From: a bacterium
GTDB lineage: Bacteria > Cyanobacteriota > Vampirovibrionia > Obscuribacterales > JAKAZS01
Direction of reading: 5' to 3'
Length of the DNA: 36,001 nt
Assembly: GCA_021815785.1 (NCBI GenBank)
Contig: JAKAZS010000023.1
Span: 1 to 36,001 of the forward strand
Of this stretch, positions 16,101 through 23,173 are shown in pieces; positions within the stretch are counted from its first letter, which is position 1; every line of letters starts with the position of its first letter. A model generated the notes under the pieces. The model searched no databases. It had not been told where the DNA came from and was given only the letters and a program-made list of their open reading frames with translations. The translations under genes were made by a program, and so were the position numbers.

Positions 16101-18660
16101 TCATTATACTCAAGCGCAAGCTCAGGCTATTGAAAATGCTGGTATTGCTTTTAATCCTCAAACTGAACAGTTCTTTACCCCAAATTTAGCTGGTATGCCA
16201 ACTGGTGGCAATTTTGATTCAGCTGCTTTTGTGCCAACCGGTAGTCATGAATCTGCACAGCATTCAGGTGCTTTAAGTGGACATACTGGAGCCAGTGAGC
16301 CAGCTGCTCAACCAAGTGGTAATAGTGATTTACCCAATCCTACTGGTAATATTGCTTCTGCTCAAGAATTTCAAAATCTTGTGGCTCAACATGCAAGAGA
16401 AGATGCTATCGCTAATGCTGGTGGAACTGTTTATGACAATTCGGCACATATGTCAGCTCATCCTGGAAGTTCAAATGGACATAGTGGAGCTGGCGAATCA
16501 GCAACTCACACTGGTGTGGTAAGTGGTGGCAGTGGCATTGCTGAACCAGTGTCTGCATCCGCTTCACCAAGTCCTGAAACCCAAATAGCTATGCAATATA
16601 ATCAAGAATTAAATCAGTTGATGACTTCTGGTATGTCAGAGCATGCTGCTGTGGAAAAACTTACTTCTAGTAGTGTTAATAATCCGCAGCTTTCAGAATA
16701 TGCTAATAATGTGGAAAAATATTTAGCTAGTACTGGGAATATTTCCCAGGCTGAATACATGGCTATGGGTAATGTAGGCAACACTAGTGGTTCATCTGCC
16801 TCGGCTATTGATCCCTATTCAAATTCTGCTAATGTAAGCAATTACGCTCAAGATTTTCAAAATAATTTAACTAATTTAGAAAATGCCCATTTTACTGAAC
16901 AACAAGCAGTTAATATGGCTCAATATAGTGATGGCAGATCACTTGCTGATATGACTCCAGCTCAACAAGCTGCTTATAGCCAAGAAAGACAAATCCTAGA
17001 AAATAAAGATCATTACACAGCGGCTCAAGCGCAGGCTATTGAGCAAGCTGGCATCGTGGTTGATCAAAATGGTAATTTCGTTGCACCGGCTCAAGCTAAC
17101 AACTATTCTACATATGCCAGCGAAGTTAATGATAATATGAAGTCGAATCAAACTTTAGCTCAAGCTGAAAGTAATGTGAATAATGCCTTTAGCCATGGTG
17201 GCAGTTTTGATTCGGCTACGCAAACCCCGGTTGGATCTCCAGGAAATAGTAGTGAAATTGGAAATATAAATAATTATAATCAGGTTTACGAACAAAATGT
17301 TAATGATTTAAGTAAATATTTTGGTGCAGCTGAAGCAGCTAATATGGCTCAATTCAGTAATGGAGTTCCGCTTACGCCTAGTGAAATGGCCAGTGAAAGT
17401 AAAATATTAAATGGATTGGGTTATAATGCTCAACAAATTCAGGCAATTGAAAATGCTGGTATCAGAGTAACTGATCAAGGCAAATTTATTGAACCTAGTG
17501 CTTTGAATAACTATTCAAGTTATGCTCAAGAAGTAAATAATTTGGTGCAAAACGGATTTAGTATTCAGGAAGCTACTAATTTAGCTGGTAATGAAACTAA
17601 AACGCCAACTCAATATACTGCCAGCCAAATTCAGGCATTAGAGCAACAAAATAATTTCAATGCCCAGGAAATAGCAATTGCGCAAGCCTCGGGTATAGCT
17701 TATGATACGATGGCTAATCAAAGTAATATAGCTAATAATCAGTCTAATTATGATGAGTATCAGTCATACGTTAGCTATTTGCAAAATACCGGCAATTTTT
17801 CGGCCGATCAAGCGCAAATATTAGCGCAATATGCAGATAATAATCCGAATCAGTATAGTTTAGGCAATATGCCTGAATATTCTAGCGAACAGATTACGGC
17901 TTTAAAAGACAATTATAATTATACTGATGCGCAGATTCAGGCTATGGAAAACTTAGGTATTCCCGTAAATGCTAGTGGACAGTTGGAAATGCAAAATGTT
18001 CAGAATTCCAGTTATAATGACTATGCAAGTCAGATGGATGTTTTAACTCAAGCTGGTTTTAATCAAAGTGATGTTGCTCAAATAGCTAATGATGCAACCG
18101 GGTCGCAGCTGCAGTATTCGTTAGAACAGCAATCACAGTTGCAACAGGATGGTTATAGTCAAGCTCAAATTCAAGCTTTAGAAACTATTGGCTATCAGTT
18201 AGGCAGTAATAATTTCATTGAATCGCCTGGTGAAGCTAAAGCTAATCAAGAATTTGTTCATGATACGTTAAGTATCCAGAACGAGCTTAATGTTTCCAGT
18301 GAAAATGCACAAATGTTAGCGCAATATGCGACTCATCAACAAGTAGAGTATACACCTAATGAGCTTAACGTATTAAGTAACCACTTTACGGTGAAACAGA
18401 TTCAATCTATGGGGGCTTTAGGTATTGGCTTTAAGGCTATTGCTAAAGTTAATAAATTAGATAAATTAGAAGGACAAGAGCAAGTTGATTCGGATTTAGG
18501 AGAAGAACATGCCCGCAAGTCATTAACCGATCAAAAAGGAGCAACATTGCATTATGGCAAAGGTGAAGATGCTAAACGTAAGAAGTTAAAAAATTATCTC
18601 CAGGCGCAAAAAGACGCTCTTGACAAATTGACTAAGAAAAATGAGGATAATAATAAATAA
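13138..18660 (+). CDS. Giant VirB6-like protein with repetitive C-terminal region, paralogue 3
   Basis: 1840 residues. A signal peptide (about 1-32, core LIFSFLFFGLLVNA) is followed by a periplasmic region with NPGSANTIRHNYYLRFPAAK, SDTQFQLIQRYN at residue 137 and DPEKVIW. Polytopic membrane segments run from about residue 218 (LFIPIAILLLLPGAVL) to about 450, collinear with paralogue 2. Residues 470-600 are a Pro/Met/Gly-rich linker. From about 600 to 1790 there are degenerate repeats rich in Gln, Ala, Asn and Tyr, described as a separate feature. The final ~60 residues are highly charged (Lys/Asp/Glu), possibly a cytoplasmic or docking tail. Very long extensions on tandem VirB6 proteins are known in Rickettsiales T4SS; whether these are homologous cannot be told. 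AAGGA lies 10 bp before the ATG. No catalytic motif is seen. The last gene of the run, it is separated from the ATPase module by a promoter-bearing gap. Confidence 0.7.
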   Translation: MTYKFTNLKIILNSLIFSFLFFGLLVNAYAGGASSSGTSPSAQDINPGSANTIRHNYYLRFPAAKEASPTQYGGCDQVVNGVSIGSGATVSPKSGPVSVWPLDGLSMFASMMPSQVPTWRDTSINNDMFTTYGYPVSDTQFQLIQRYNDNRLLDQMFDPEKVIWASTAISNVQSSAAANSASSMAYNQAANAINYMGAYLENFTVMANNRWSAIRNQLFIPIAILLLLPGAVLAQVRAIIAAGTPVLGQVNPFEGIFRSLIAIFMIPGTYLIMNYGIDISNSITYTIATGYSNLFGSNMYQDAVAAQKSANQQMTTSNTMANSGSSSSSAPPTSASPYNTAGSQLLMGLSKGSLSTTWNILCAFQVVYLRYLWCMGPIVAALWVWPINSLRAALPSWIEGVVVLCFWSLFWNTTIALLACFYGMTGPAVIIITALTLLANVVVAFAFNFSSMASSAGMLLMQQISKITAPGVGNAGKSLNQAAGSKAVAGKGGAKPAPTPALSPAQMQANLNGHIQLLQNATAANTYALNSGNRNPYAPLGSPAGPRVGDMGVGMIDPSYSGMAPMSPMPAGGFNSRAMSPVTPGSMPQVVNAGGILANGGFSPSQASYLSGLSLNHQVQYSPQQVNNLQHAGFNGQQIAAMQTAGIAMNGMNPAIEHNLQGLGFNPNQIGALASSVPVTPGIGMPPGAESNIPAHGGTQAGLGAAPPMTGSGDMGITPPGGLPYEAGTGFYNNGLMHMPPQPGPGVIAAGANLPPAMASQMVPMPNGEIGSMGIAPHALGYPTALNGDAVPLKPMIPMTPLEPNPQNNPVIAQQNAMIAQHNAMIAHENVASALFNNGIPDTQAQALSQFCTGQPVQYSPAEQQLLANAGYLPNQIQALEQTGFQMNGASPMAALNLEGVGLNSAQMGALESAHFNGVGNPVGSSFGPPATAAIGEYQNNVTNLEHAGFGVTEASNLAHLSSGTPLPTATSAEQGLVNNETKALEAAHYTQAQAQAIENAGIAFNPQTEQFFTPNLAGMPTGGNFDSAAFVPTGSHESAQHSGALSGHTGASEPAAQPSGNSDLPNPTGNIASAQEFQNLVAQHAREDAIANAGGTVYDNSAHMSAHPGSSNGHSGAGESATHTGVVSGGSGIAEPVSASASPSPETQIAMQYNQELNQLMTSGMSEHAAVEKLTSSSVNNPQLSEYANNVEKYLASTGNISQAEYMAMGNVGNTSGSSASAIDPYSNSANVSNYAQDFQNNLTNLENAHFTEQQAVNMAQYSDGRSLADMTPAQQAAYSQERQILENKDHYTAAQAQAIEQAGIVVDQNGNFVAPAQANNYSTYASEVNDNMKSNQTLAQAESNVNNAFSHGGSFDSATQTPVGSPGNSSEIGNINNYNQVYEQNVNDLSKYFGAAEAANMAQFSNGVPLTPSEMASESKILNGLGYNAQQIQAIENAGIRVTDQGKFIEPSALNNYSSYAQEVNNLVQNGFSIQEATNLAGNETKTPTQYTASQIQALEQQNNFNAQEIAIAQASGIAYDTMANQSNIANNQSNYDEYQSYVSYLQNTGNFSADQAQILAQYADNNPNQYSLGNMPEYSSEQITALKDNYNYTDAQIQAMENLGIPVNASGQLEMQNVQNSSYNDYASQMDVLTQAGFNQSDVAQIANDATGSQLQYSLEQQSQLQQDGYSQAQIQALETIGYQLGSNNFIESPGEAKANQEFVHDTLSIQNELNVSSENAQMLAQYATHQQVEYTPNELNVLSNHFTVKQIQSMGALGIGFKAIAKVNKLDKLEGQEQVDSDLGEEHARKSLTDQKGATLHYGKGEDAKRKKLKNYLQAQKDALDKLTKKNEDNNK
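14923..18470 (+). repeat. Degenerate ~80-residue helical repeats in the giant VirB6-like protein
   Basis: At least seven units, and two weaker half-units at the start, follow the plan: aromatic residue, then N-L, then G-F, then E-A-x-N-L/M-A-Q-Y, a short polar stretch with a Y-[ST] motif, then G-Y-x-x-x-Q-I-Q-A-[IL]-E-x-x-G-I. Aligned aromatic landmarks lie at residues 938, 1240, 1384, 1462, 1541, 1629 and 1706, so the last five are 77-88 residues apart. Earlier units are separated by Ser/Gly/His-rich inserts (for example around residues 1030-1090 and 1105-1145). Units are diverged at the DNA level, so the expansion is old. Each appears to hold two helical hairpins. Confidence 0.8.
15571..15624 (+). 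repeat. Short 21-bp tandem repeat within the giant gene
   Basis: Two and a half copies of a 21-bp unit (15571, 15592, 15613) encode the seven-residue unit IAQ[QH]NAM and a partial third unit ending IAHEN. It lies in the linker before the second weak repeat unit and is a small in-frame local duplication. Confidence 0.75.
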
Positions 18661-18677
18661 GTGGTAGAGGGTAATTG

Positions 18678-18773
18678 ATGTTTTTCATGAACCAATGTGA
18701 AATGGCTCGCTACCATAAGAAAATGACCATATTGAGATTTCTTAATAAAGATCATGGCGCTTGGCAACTTTAA
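18678..18773 (+). CDS. Possible 31-residue small protein
   Basis: In the 223-bp gap after the giant gene, an ATG at 18678 opens a 31-codon frame ending in TAA at 18771. A strong Shine-Dalgarno sequence, GAGGG at 18667-18671, lies 6 bp upstream, better than that of most genes in this cluster. The product begins MFFMNQCEMARYHKK and is basic in the middle, with no clear membrane segment. The frame is short enough to occur by chance, so only the ribosome-binding site argues for it. It might be a leader peptide for the downstream promoter region. Unrecognised. Confidence 0.3.
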   Translation: MFFMNQCEMARYHKKMTILRFLNKDHGAWQL

Positions 18774-18808
18774 ATAATTATCCTTAAAAAATATAGCTCT
18801 CTAGACTT

Positions 18809-18837
18809 TTTTGCTGTAAAATACATATAAGTATAAT
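18809..18837 (+). promoter_or_regulatory. Candidate promoter for the T4SS core operon
   Basis: A perfect -10 hexamer TATAAT lies at 18832-18837. The matching -35 is poor: TTTTGC at 18809-18814 with 17 bp spacing, or TTGCTG at 18811-18816 with 15 bp. Transcription would begin near 18844, about 40 nt before the VirB3-like start. It suggests that the ATPase module can be expressed separately from the VirB6-like genes. Confidence 0.45.
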
Positions 18838-18883
18838 ATTTTTATAATTTTTTTGAAATCTTAATCCAATTGAGTTAACCAAT

Positions 18884-19255
18884 ATGCCTTTAAATCAAAA
18901 AGTTGTAATCTTAAATAAGCCTTTAAAATTATTTGGCTTAACCGTGAAACAATGGTTTTTTATGGTACCAGTAGCAATTTTTGCTTTTTGGACTGGGAGT
19001 ATGTGGCCACCAAGTTGGAAACTCCAGAATCTACCAGCTGGTTTTGTTTGGGGCATGGCCATTTTTTGTGGAGGATTAGTTGCTGTACATATGAATGAAG
19101 TTCGACCAAGTATTTGGTGGGTTAATTTTTTTAATTACCATATTTTTAAAATTATGCCCACAACTTATTTGCCGCATCATGAAGAAGCTACTTTATATAT
19201 TGATTCAAGTATTATTGATAAAAAAGATGTAAGTGAAGAGTATTACGTTCAATAA
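18884..19255 (+). CDS. VirB3/PrgI-like inner-membrane protein
   Basis: 123 residues. Two hydrophobic segments (about residues 22-41 and 50-68) follow a short N-terminus with a VLNKPLKLFGLTVKQW stretch, and a soluble tail of about 55 residues follows. In T4SS loci, a small two-TM protein placed directly before the VirB4 ATPase is usually VirB3 or PrgI/TraL-like, and interacts with VirB4 at the inner membrane. The order here (40 bp upstream of the ATPase gene, same strand) and the topology support that call; sequence identity alone is not enough to choose among the families. No clear Shine-Dalgarno sequence is present before the ATG. Confidence 0.65.
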   Translation: MPLNQKVVILNKPLKLFGLTVKQWFFMVPVAIFAFWTGSMWPPSWKLQNLPAGFVWGMAIFCGGLVAVHMNEVRPSIWWVNFFNYHIFKIMPTTYLPHHEEATLYIDSSIIDKKDVSEEYYVQ

Positions 19256-19295
19256 ATTTCTGGTTACTACCTTGTTTTGTGATTAAAAAAAGGCG

Positions 19296-22103
19296 ATGTC
19301 GAAAATATTAAAACCACAAAAGAATAAATTTGATGATTCCTACGATGATGATAGTGATAATGAGGACATTTCGTCTAAGTCGTCACGATTTAGTAGTTTA
19401 AGAGAATCTAGTAGTAACAATCAACCAGGCTGGCTCAGTAAGGTGAATAAGGTTTATGAAAATTTACCTGGTCCAATTAAAATGTTATTTCCTTTGGATT
19501 TGCCCAAAACAAATGATTCTGACAGTGAAACTAATGAGGATCAAGGTAATGAAGAAGTTGCGCAAAAACCTCCCGATAAACGTCAAGGTGCCAGCTGGCA
19601 GGATGTTAATTTTATTTATGCAATACCTGGTGAAGATGAAGAACAGGGTTTGGTTGTTTTAGCTGATGGCAGTTTGCGCAAATATATAGCTTGTCGTGGT
19701 ATTAACGCTTTGCTTTATGATGAAGATGGTCGTAAATCAATGTCTGATCAGTTTACGGCTTTTGTCAATTCTTGTGATTCAGATATTCAGATTATTGTAA
19801 AATCTAGAAATTTGCCGGTTGAAGAGTATTTATCTAAATATCAAAGTTTAATTAAAACCGACGATGAGTATTTAAAATGGTATGCAAATTATACTGATGA
19901 CTGGTTTCGTGGTGTTCAAGATGTAAGTTTTGTCCCTCAACGAGAATTCTATGTAGTTGTTAGTTACCATCCTCCAGACTGTGTTAAAAAACTTGGCAGT
20001 AAACCCTGGAGTGGAAGGCGTTCAATTAATAAACACCAGGAATATTTAGAAACGATTGACCGGCTGGTTAAAACTGCTGAAGAACAGTTAAGACTAGCTA
20101 GTTTACGTCCTAGAGTATTAAATCGCAAAGAAGTTAGAAATTTAATTTATTCTGACTTGAACCCAAGTTTAAGTGCTAGAATTCCCGAAGCGCCAAAATC
20201 AGTTCAAGGTGTTTCTGAAGCTTCAACATTGTCTAAATCAGCTTTAAAAGTTACTGATGAATATTTATGGCTCGATGGTAAATATATTGGTACCCTTTAT
20301 ATGACCAATCCTCCTCATGAAACGTGGATGGGCTGGCTGGTTGATTTGTTGACCTTATCAGTTGAGTACACTTTGACTTTATTTGTCCATACCTGTAACC
20401 AAGATGAGGTTCGTAAACAGCTTAAGGATAAGCATAAATTAGGAACAATGGCTCAGACTCAATTATTAGGGACTCCAGACTTAGAAAGCATTGAATCGAC
20501 TCGAGGTGCTGAAGCTAGTATTTTAGAATTTTTACGCAGTTCGAATAAGGCCTTTGATATTAGCATGTATATTACAACTAAAGCTGATAAATGGGAAGGG
20601 TTGCGTCAGAATATGGATGAAGTTATCCGTGTTTTTAAAAACAAAGGCGCTAATTTTGATCGAGCTCAAATGTTGCAGTTGGATGCCTGGCAGTCCAGTA
20701 TGTGCGTTGGCGTTGATAAATTAGCTATAACTCATAGAGTGATGTCACCAGTTGTGGGGACGTTTTGGCCATTTTTTACTGCTTCTTGTGGCACTCCCGA
20801 TGGTGTTCCTTTTGGTTTTGCATTGGCTTCGCGCGAACCGGTTTTACTAAATCCATTTTTTCGTGGAGCTGGTAAAGACGCCAATAATATGTTCGTAGTT
20901 GGCACAACTGGAGCTGGTAAATCATTTGCTGTATCTATGTTGATTTTACGCCTATTACCATTAGGGACTAGGTTTGTGTTAATTGATAAAACGGTTGATA
21001 AATTTGGTGCTTATCGTTTTATTACTGAATTATTAGGTGATAGTCTTTGTGCTTATGTTGATTTAGGGCCAAATTCCGGTATGATTTTAAATCCTTTTGA
21101 TTTAGGACCAGAAGATGTTCATCCGGATAGACCTGGTGAACCAAGTTCTGATAAAATTACGAGTTTATTGTCGCTAATTGATTTAATGCTATCTCCAGAA
21201 GGGCGCGAAGAATTAAGCGTTGAAGAAAAATCATTACTGGATGGGTTAATTAGGGTGACTTACATGGATGCCTATTTCCGCAATACGGTTCCAATTATGT
21301 CTGATTTGGCTAGAGTAACAGCCCAGGCTGCTAGCGATGAGGTTGATTCGTTGCAAAGAGATAGGTTGCAGCAATTTGCACGAGGTTTATCATTATTTAC
21401 AAGACAAGGAGCTTTTGGTGGTATTTTAGATGGTTATACTAATATTGATACCGAAAAGTTATTTATTGTTTTTGATACCAGAGAAGTAAATGAATCAAGA
21501 CTGGAAAGAATAGCTGTTTACATGCTGGCAGACTTTATTCGCCGTAAAGCAGCTGAATGCAAGGCGCGAAATATTCGTTTTGCTGCAATTATAGATGAAG
21601 CAGCAACTTTAATGCGGTTCAAGGCTGGAGCTCGATTATTGGATGATTTGTCAAGACGAGCCCGACATTATGGGATGATGTTAGTCTCAATTACGCAACA
21701 ATTAAAAGATTTCTTTAGGCAAGAAGAGCAAGCTGATTCAGTTGTAAAAAATGCCCATATGAAAATAGTCTTACGTCAAGACCCTTCAGATTTGAGAATT
21801 CTGAAAGAAACTCTTAGATTAACCAATGCTGAAGTTGATGCCATTGAAAGATTTTCTAAGGATGAAGAAAAGCGTAAAGATAGTCAGTGTTTATTGATCG
21901 TCGGTTCAATTCATGGAACCATTAGACTGGTTCCAAGTCAAATGGATTATTGGGTATGTACATCTGAGCCAATTCGGGATATACCGCGACGTCGTAAAAT
22001 GATTGAGGATGTTAAAATTAAAAATCCTAAATTAAATAAAACGGATGCTTGCCGCCATGGAGTTTATTATTTGGCAATGAATACTTTGGATGGAAATCAG
22101 TAG
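19296..22103 (+). CDS. VirB4/TraC-type T4SS ATPase
   Basis: 935 residues. The first ~105 residues are acidic, polar and probably disordered. A TraC/VirB4 N-terminal region follows (about 110-500). The P-loop ATPase domain has Walker A GTTGAGKS at residues 536-543 and Walker B IIDEA at residues 765-769, followed by an ITQQLKDFF sensor-like segment near 805 and an RQDPSDLRIL element. The 'VGTTGAGKSF' context and the LNPFDLGP segment near residue 600 are characteristic of the family. VirB4 proteins are hexameric inner-membrane-associated ATPases that energise pilus assembly and substrate transport. Length is in the family range (800-1000). The ribosome-binding site is weak (AGG only 2 bp from the ATG). 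The stop lies 2 bp before the next start, so it is coupled to a one-TM protein. This is the best-supported T4SS gene in the window. Confidence 0.92.
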   Translation: MSKILKPQKNKFDDSYDDDSDNEDISSKSSRFSSLRESSSNNQPGWLSKVNKVYENLPGPIKMLFPLDLPKTNDSDSETNEDQGNEEVAQKPPDKRQGASWQDVNFIYAIPGEDEEQGLVVLADGSLRKYIACRGINALLYDEDGRKSMSDQFTAFVNSCDSDIQIIVKSRNLPVEEYLSKYQSLIKTDDEYLKWYANYTDDWFRGVQDVSFVPQREFYVVVSYHPPDCVKKLGSKPWSGRRSINKHQEYLETIDRLVKTAEEQLRLASLRPRVLNRKEVRNLIYSDLNPSLSARIPEAPKSVQGVSEASTLSKSALKVTDEYLWLDGKYIGTLYMTNPPHETWMGWLVDLLTLSVEYTLTLFVHTCNQDEVRKQLKDKHKLGTMAQTQLLGTPDLESIESTRGAEASILEFLRSSNKAFDISMYITTKADKWEGLRQNMDEVIRVFKNKGANFDRAQMLQLDAWQSSMCVGVDKLAITHRVMSPVVGTFWPFFTASCGTPDGVPFGFALASREPVLLNPFFRGAGKDANNMFVVGTTGAGKSFAVSMLILRLLPLGTRFVLIDKTVDKFGAYRFITELLGDSLCAYVDLGPNSGMILNPFDLGPEDVHPDRPGEPSSDKITSLLSLIDLMLSPEGREELSVEEKSLLDGLIRVTYMDAYFRNTVPIMSDLARVTAQAASDEVDSLQRDRLQQFARGLSLFTRQGAFGGILDGYTNIDTEKLFIVFDTREVNESRLERIAVYMLADFIRRKAAECKARNIRFAAIIDEAATLMRFKAGARLLDDLSRRARHYGMMLVSITQQLKDFFRQEEQADSVVKNAHMKIVLRQDPSDLRILKETLRLTNAEVDAIERFSKDEEKRKDSQCLLIVGSIHGTIRLVPSQMDYWVCTSEPIRDIPRRRKMIEDVKIKNPKLNKTDACRHGVYYLAMNTLDGNQ

Positions 22104-22105
22104 TT

Positions 22106-22480
22106 ATGGAAAATTTTTTTAAGCCAAGTAAATGGATCGTAGCATTTTGTGCAATTCTTATTGCAATTTGGTTAAGTTTGCAATTTGTTATTAAAGCCAG
22201 ATTAACTGAGGAGGGCAAGCAGTTAGCTTATCGAATTTTCAATTGGAATTGGCCTGGGTTAAATATTTCATCGAGTGTAAAAGATATTAGTAATGTTAAA
22301 ATTGATAAACTGACCCAAGCTGATGCTAAGATTGAAATTGAAGGTCGGCAAAATATTGTTACGGGTAATGGTGATTTAAATCATCAAGTATATTCTATAA
22401 AAGTATTACCTTTTAAATTAGTTATAGTTTTTTATCATGTAAATAACGCTTGGAAAATAGGTTCAATAATTTTTAATTAA
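22106..22480 (+). CDS. Small single-TM protein of the T4SS operon
   Basis: 124 residues from the ATG at 22106, which lies 2 bp after the VirB4 stop. The same frame is open further upstream to 22049 inside the ATPase gene, but the ATG at 22106 gives the usual coupled spacing and a sensible topology. One TM helix (about residues 10-29, WIVAFCAILIAIWLSLQFVI) is followed by a soluble domain of about 90 residues that looks alpha/beta. The terminal strand reads YHVNNAWKIGSIIFN, a pattern seen in NTF2-like or pilin-like folds (W-K-I near the C-terminus). No named family is recognised. Its place between VirB4 and a VirB8/TraE-like gene suggests a structural part of the apparatus, perhaps another VirB8-like fold. 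Confidence 0.62.
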   Translation: MENFFKPSKWIVAFCAILIAIWLSLQFVIKARLTEEGKQLAYRIFNWNWPGLNISSSVKDISNVKIDKLTQADAKIEIEGRQNIVTGNGDLNHQVYSIKVLPFKLVIVFYHVNNAWKIGSIIFN

Positions 22481-22481
22481 T

Positions 22482-23150
22482 ATGTATTGGCGAATTCAAA
22501 AGATTGATAATCAAAAAATTATTCGGCAGGTAGTTATCCCTGTAGCACTGGTAGTTAGTTTGGGTGTGAATTTTTTCTTTATTTCGAATAATATGAAAAA
22601 AAAATCGAAACTATCTCAAGGGCAAAAAGAAAGCTTTGCTTCATTAGCTAAAAATGTTACTATTCATTTTTTAGATACCAGTTATATTACTTATAAGTAT
22701 AATACTATGTGTTTAATGAGAGAGCTTTCGCCTAGCTTGATTCAGAAATTAAGAGCTGCTGAAGAGCTACCGCAGACTGAGCAACAGCTTGAGTCTACGG
22801 CTCAAGAATATGCCACTAAAAGAAGGGTTTCGGCCATTCGTATAGATAGCGAGTCGCAAGGAGATCCTGACAATAGTGGCTTTGTTCCAGTTGATGTTAG
22901 TGGTATTACAGTTGTTTCTTCGGCTGATGAGTCTGATACCAGTGAACCAAGACCTTTTCACTTTCGCTATTTAATTGGAATGATTAAGGTCGCTACCGCT
23001 AAAGATTCTCTAGATAGTGAACCGGAACAGAAAAAACATGGTGGATTTAATAGCCTTGTAGCTGAACCTAAGCAAGATAATGATTTGATTCCGGTAGTTG
23101 TTGATATTCAGGATTTATCTGGCAGTGTTGCCAATAATAGCGGACACTAA
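22482..23150 (+). CDS. VirB8/TraE-like inner-membrane protein
   Basis: 222 residues starting 1 bp after the previous stop. A short basic cytoplasmic segment is followed by one TM helix (about 17-37, VVIPVALVVSLGVNFFFI), then a periplasmic region. Residues about 48-85 (SFASLAKNVTIHFLDTSYI, then a YNTMCLMREL and SPSLIQKL run) fit the first helices of TraE/VirB8-type NTF2-like domains, which have F/W, then a 'l-xx-v-sP' turn. The C-terminus contains FRYLIGMIKVATA, another TraE-like strand. VirB8/TraE proteins link the inner-membrane complex with the outer core. The call rests on topology, operon position and these weak motifs. It is the last gene of the plus-strand operon; 23 bp separate it from the convergent gene, with no obvious terminator hairpin. 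Confidence 0.55.
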   Translation: MYWRIQKIDNQKIIRQVVIPVALVVSLGVNFFFISNNMKKKSKLSQGQKESFASLAKNVTIHFLDTSYITYKYNTMCLMRELSPSLIQKLRAAEELPQTEQQLESTAQEYATKRRVSAIRIDSESQGDPDNSGFVPVDVSGITVVSSADESDTSEPRPFHFRYLIGMIKVATAKDSLDSEPEQKKHGGFNSLVAEPKQDNDLIPVVVDIQDLSGSVANNSGH

Positions 23151-23173
23151 TACTTTATTAGCTAATATATTTA

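Noticed and set aside
22049-22105. Upstream start for the one-TM T4SS protein
   Set aside because: It would overlap the VirB4 gene by 55 bp; the ATG at 22106 gives normal coupled spacing and topology.
23151-23173. Bidirectional terminator between convergent genes
   Set aside because: The 23-bp gap has no stem-loop with a T run that I can see; any terminator would overlap the gene ends.
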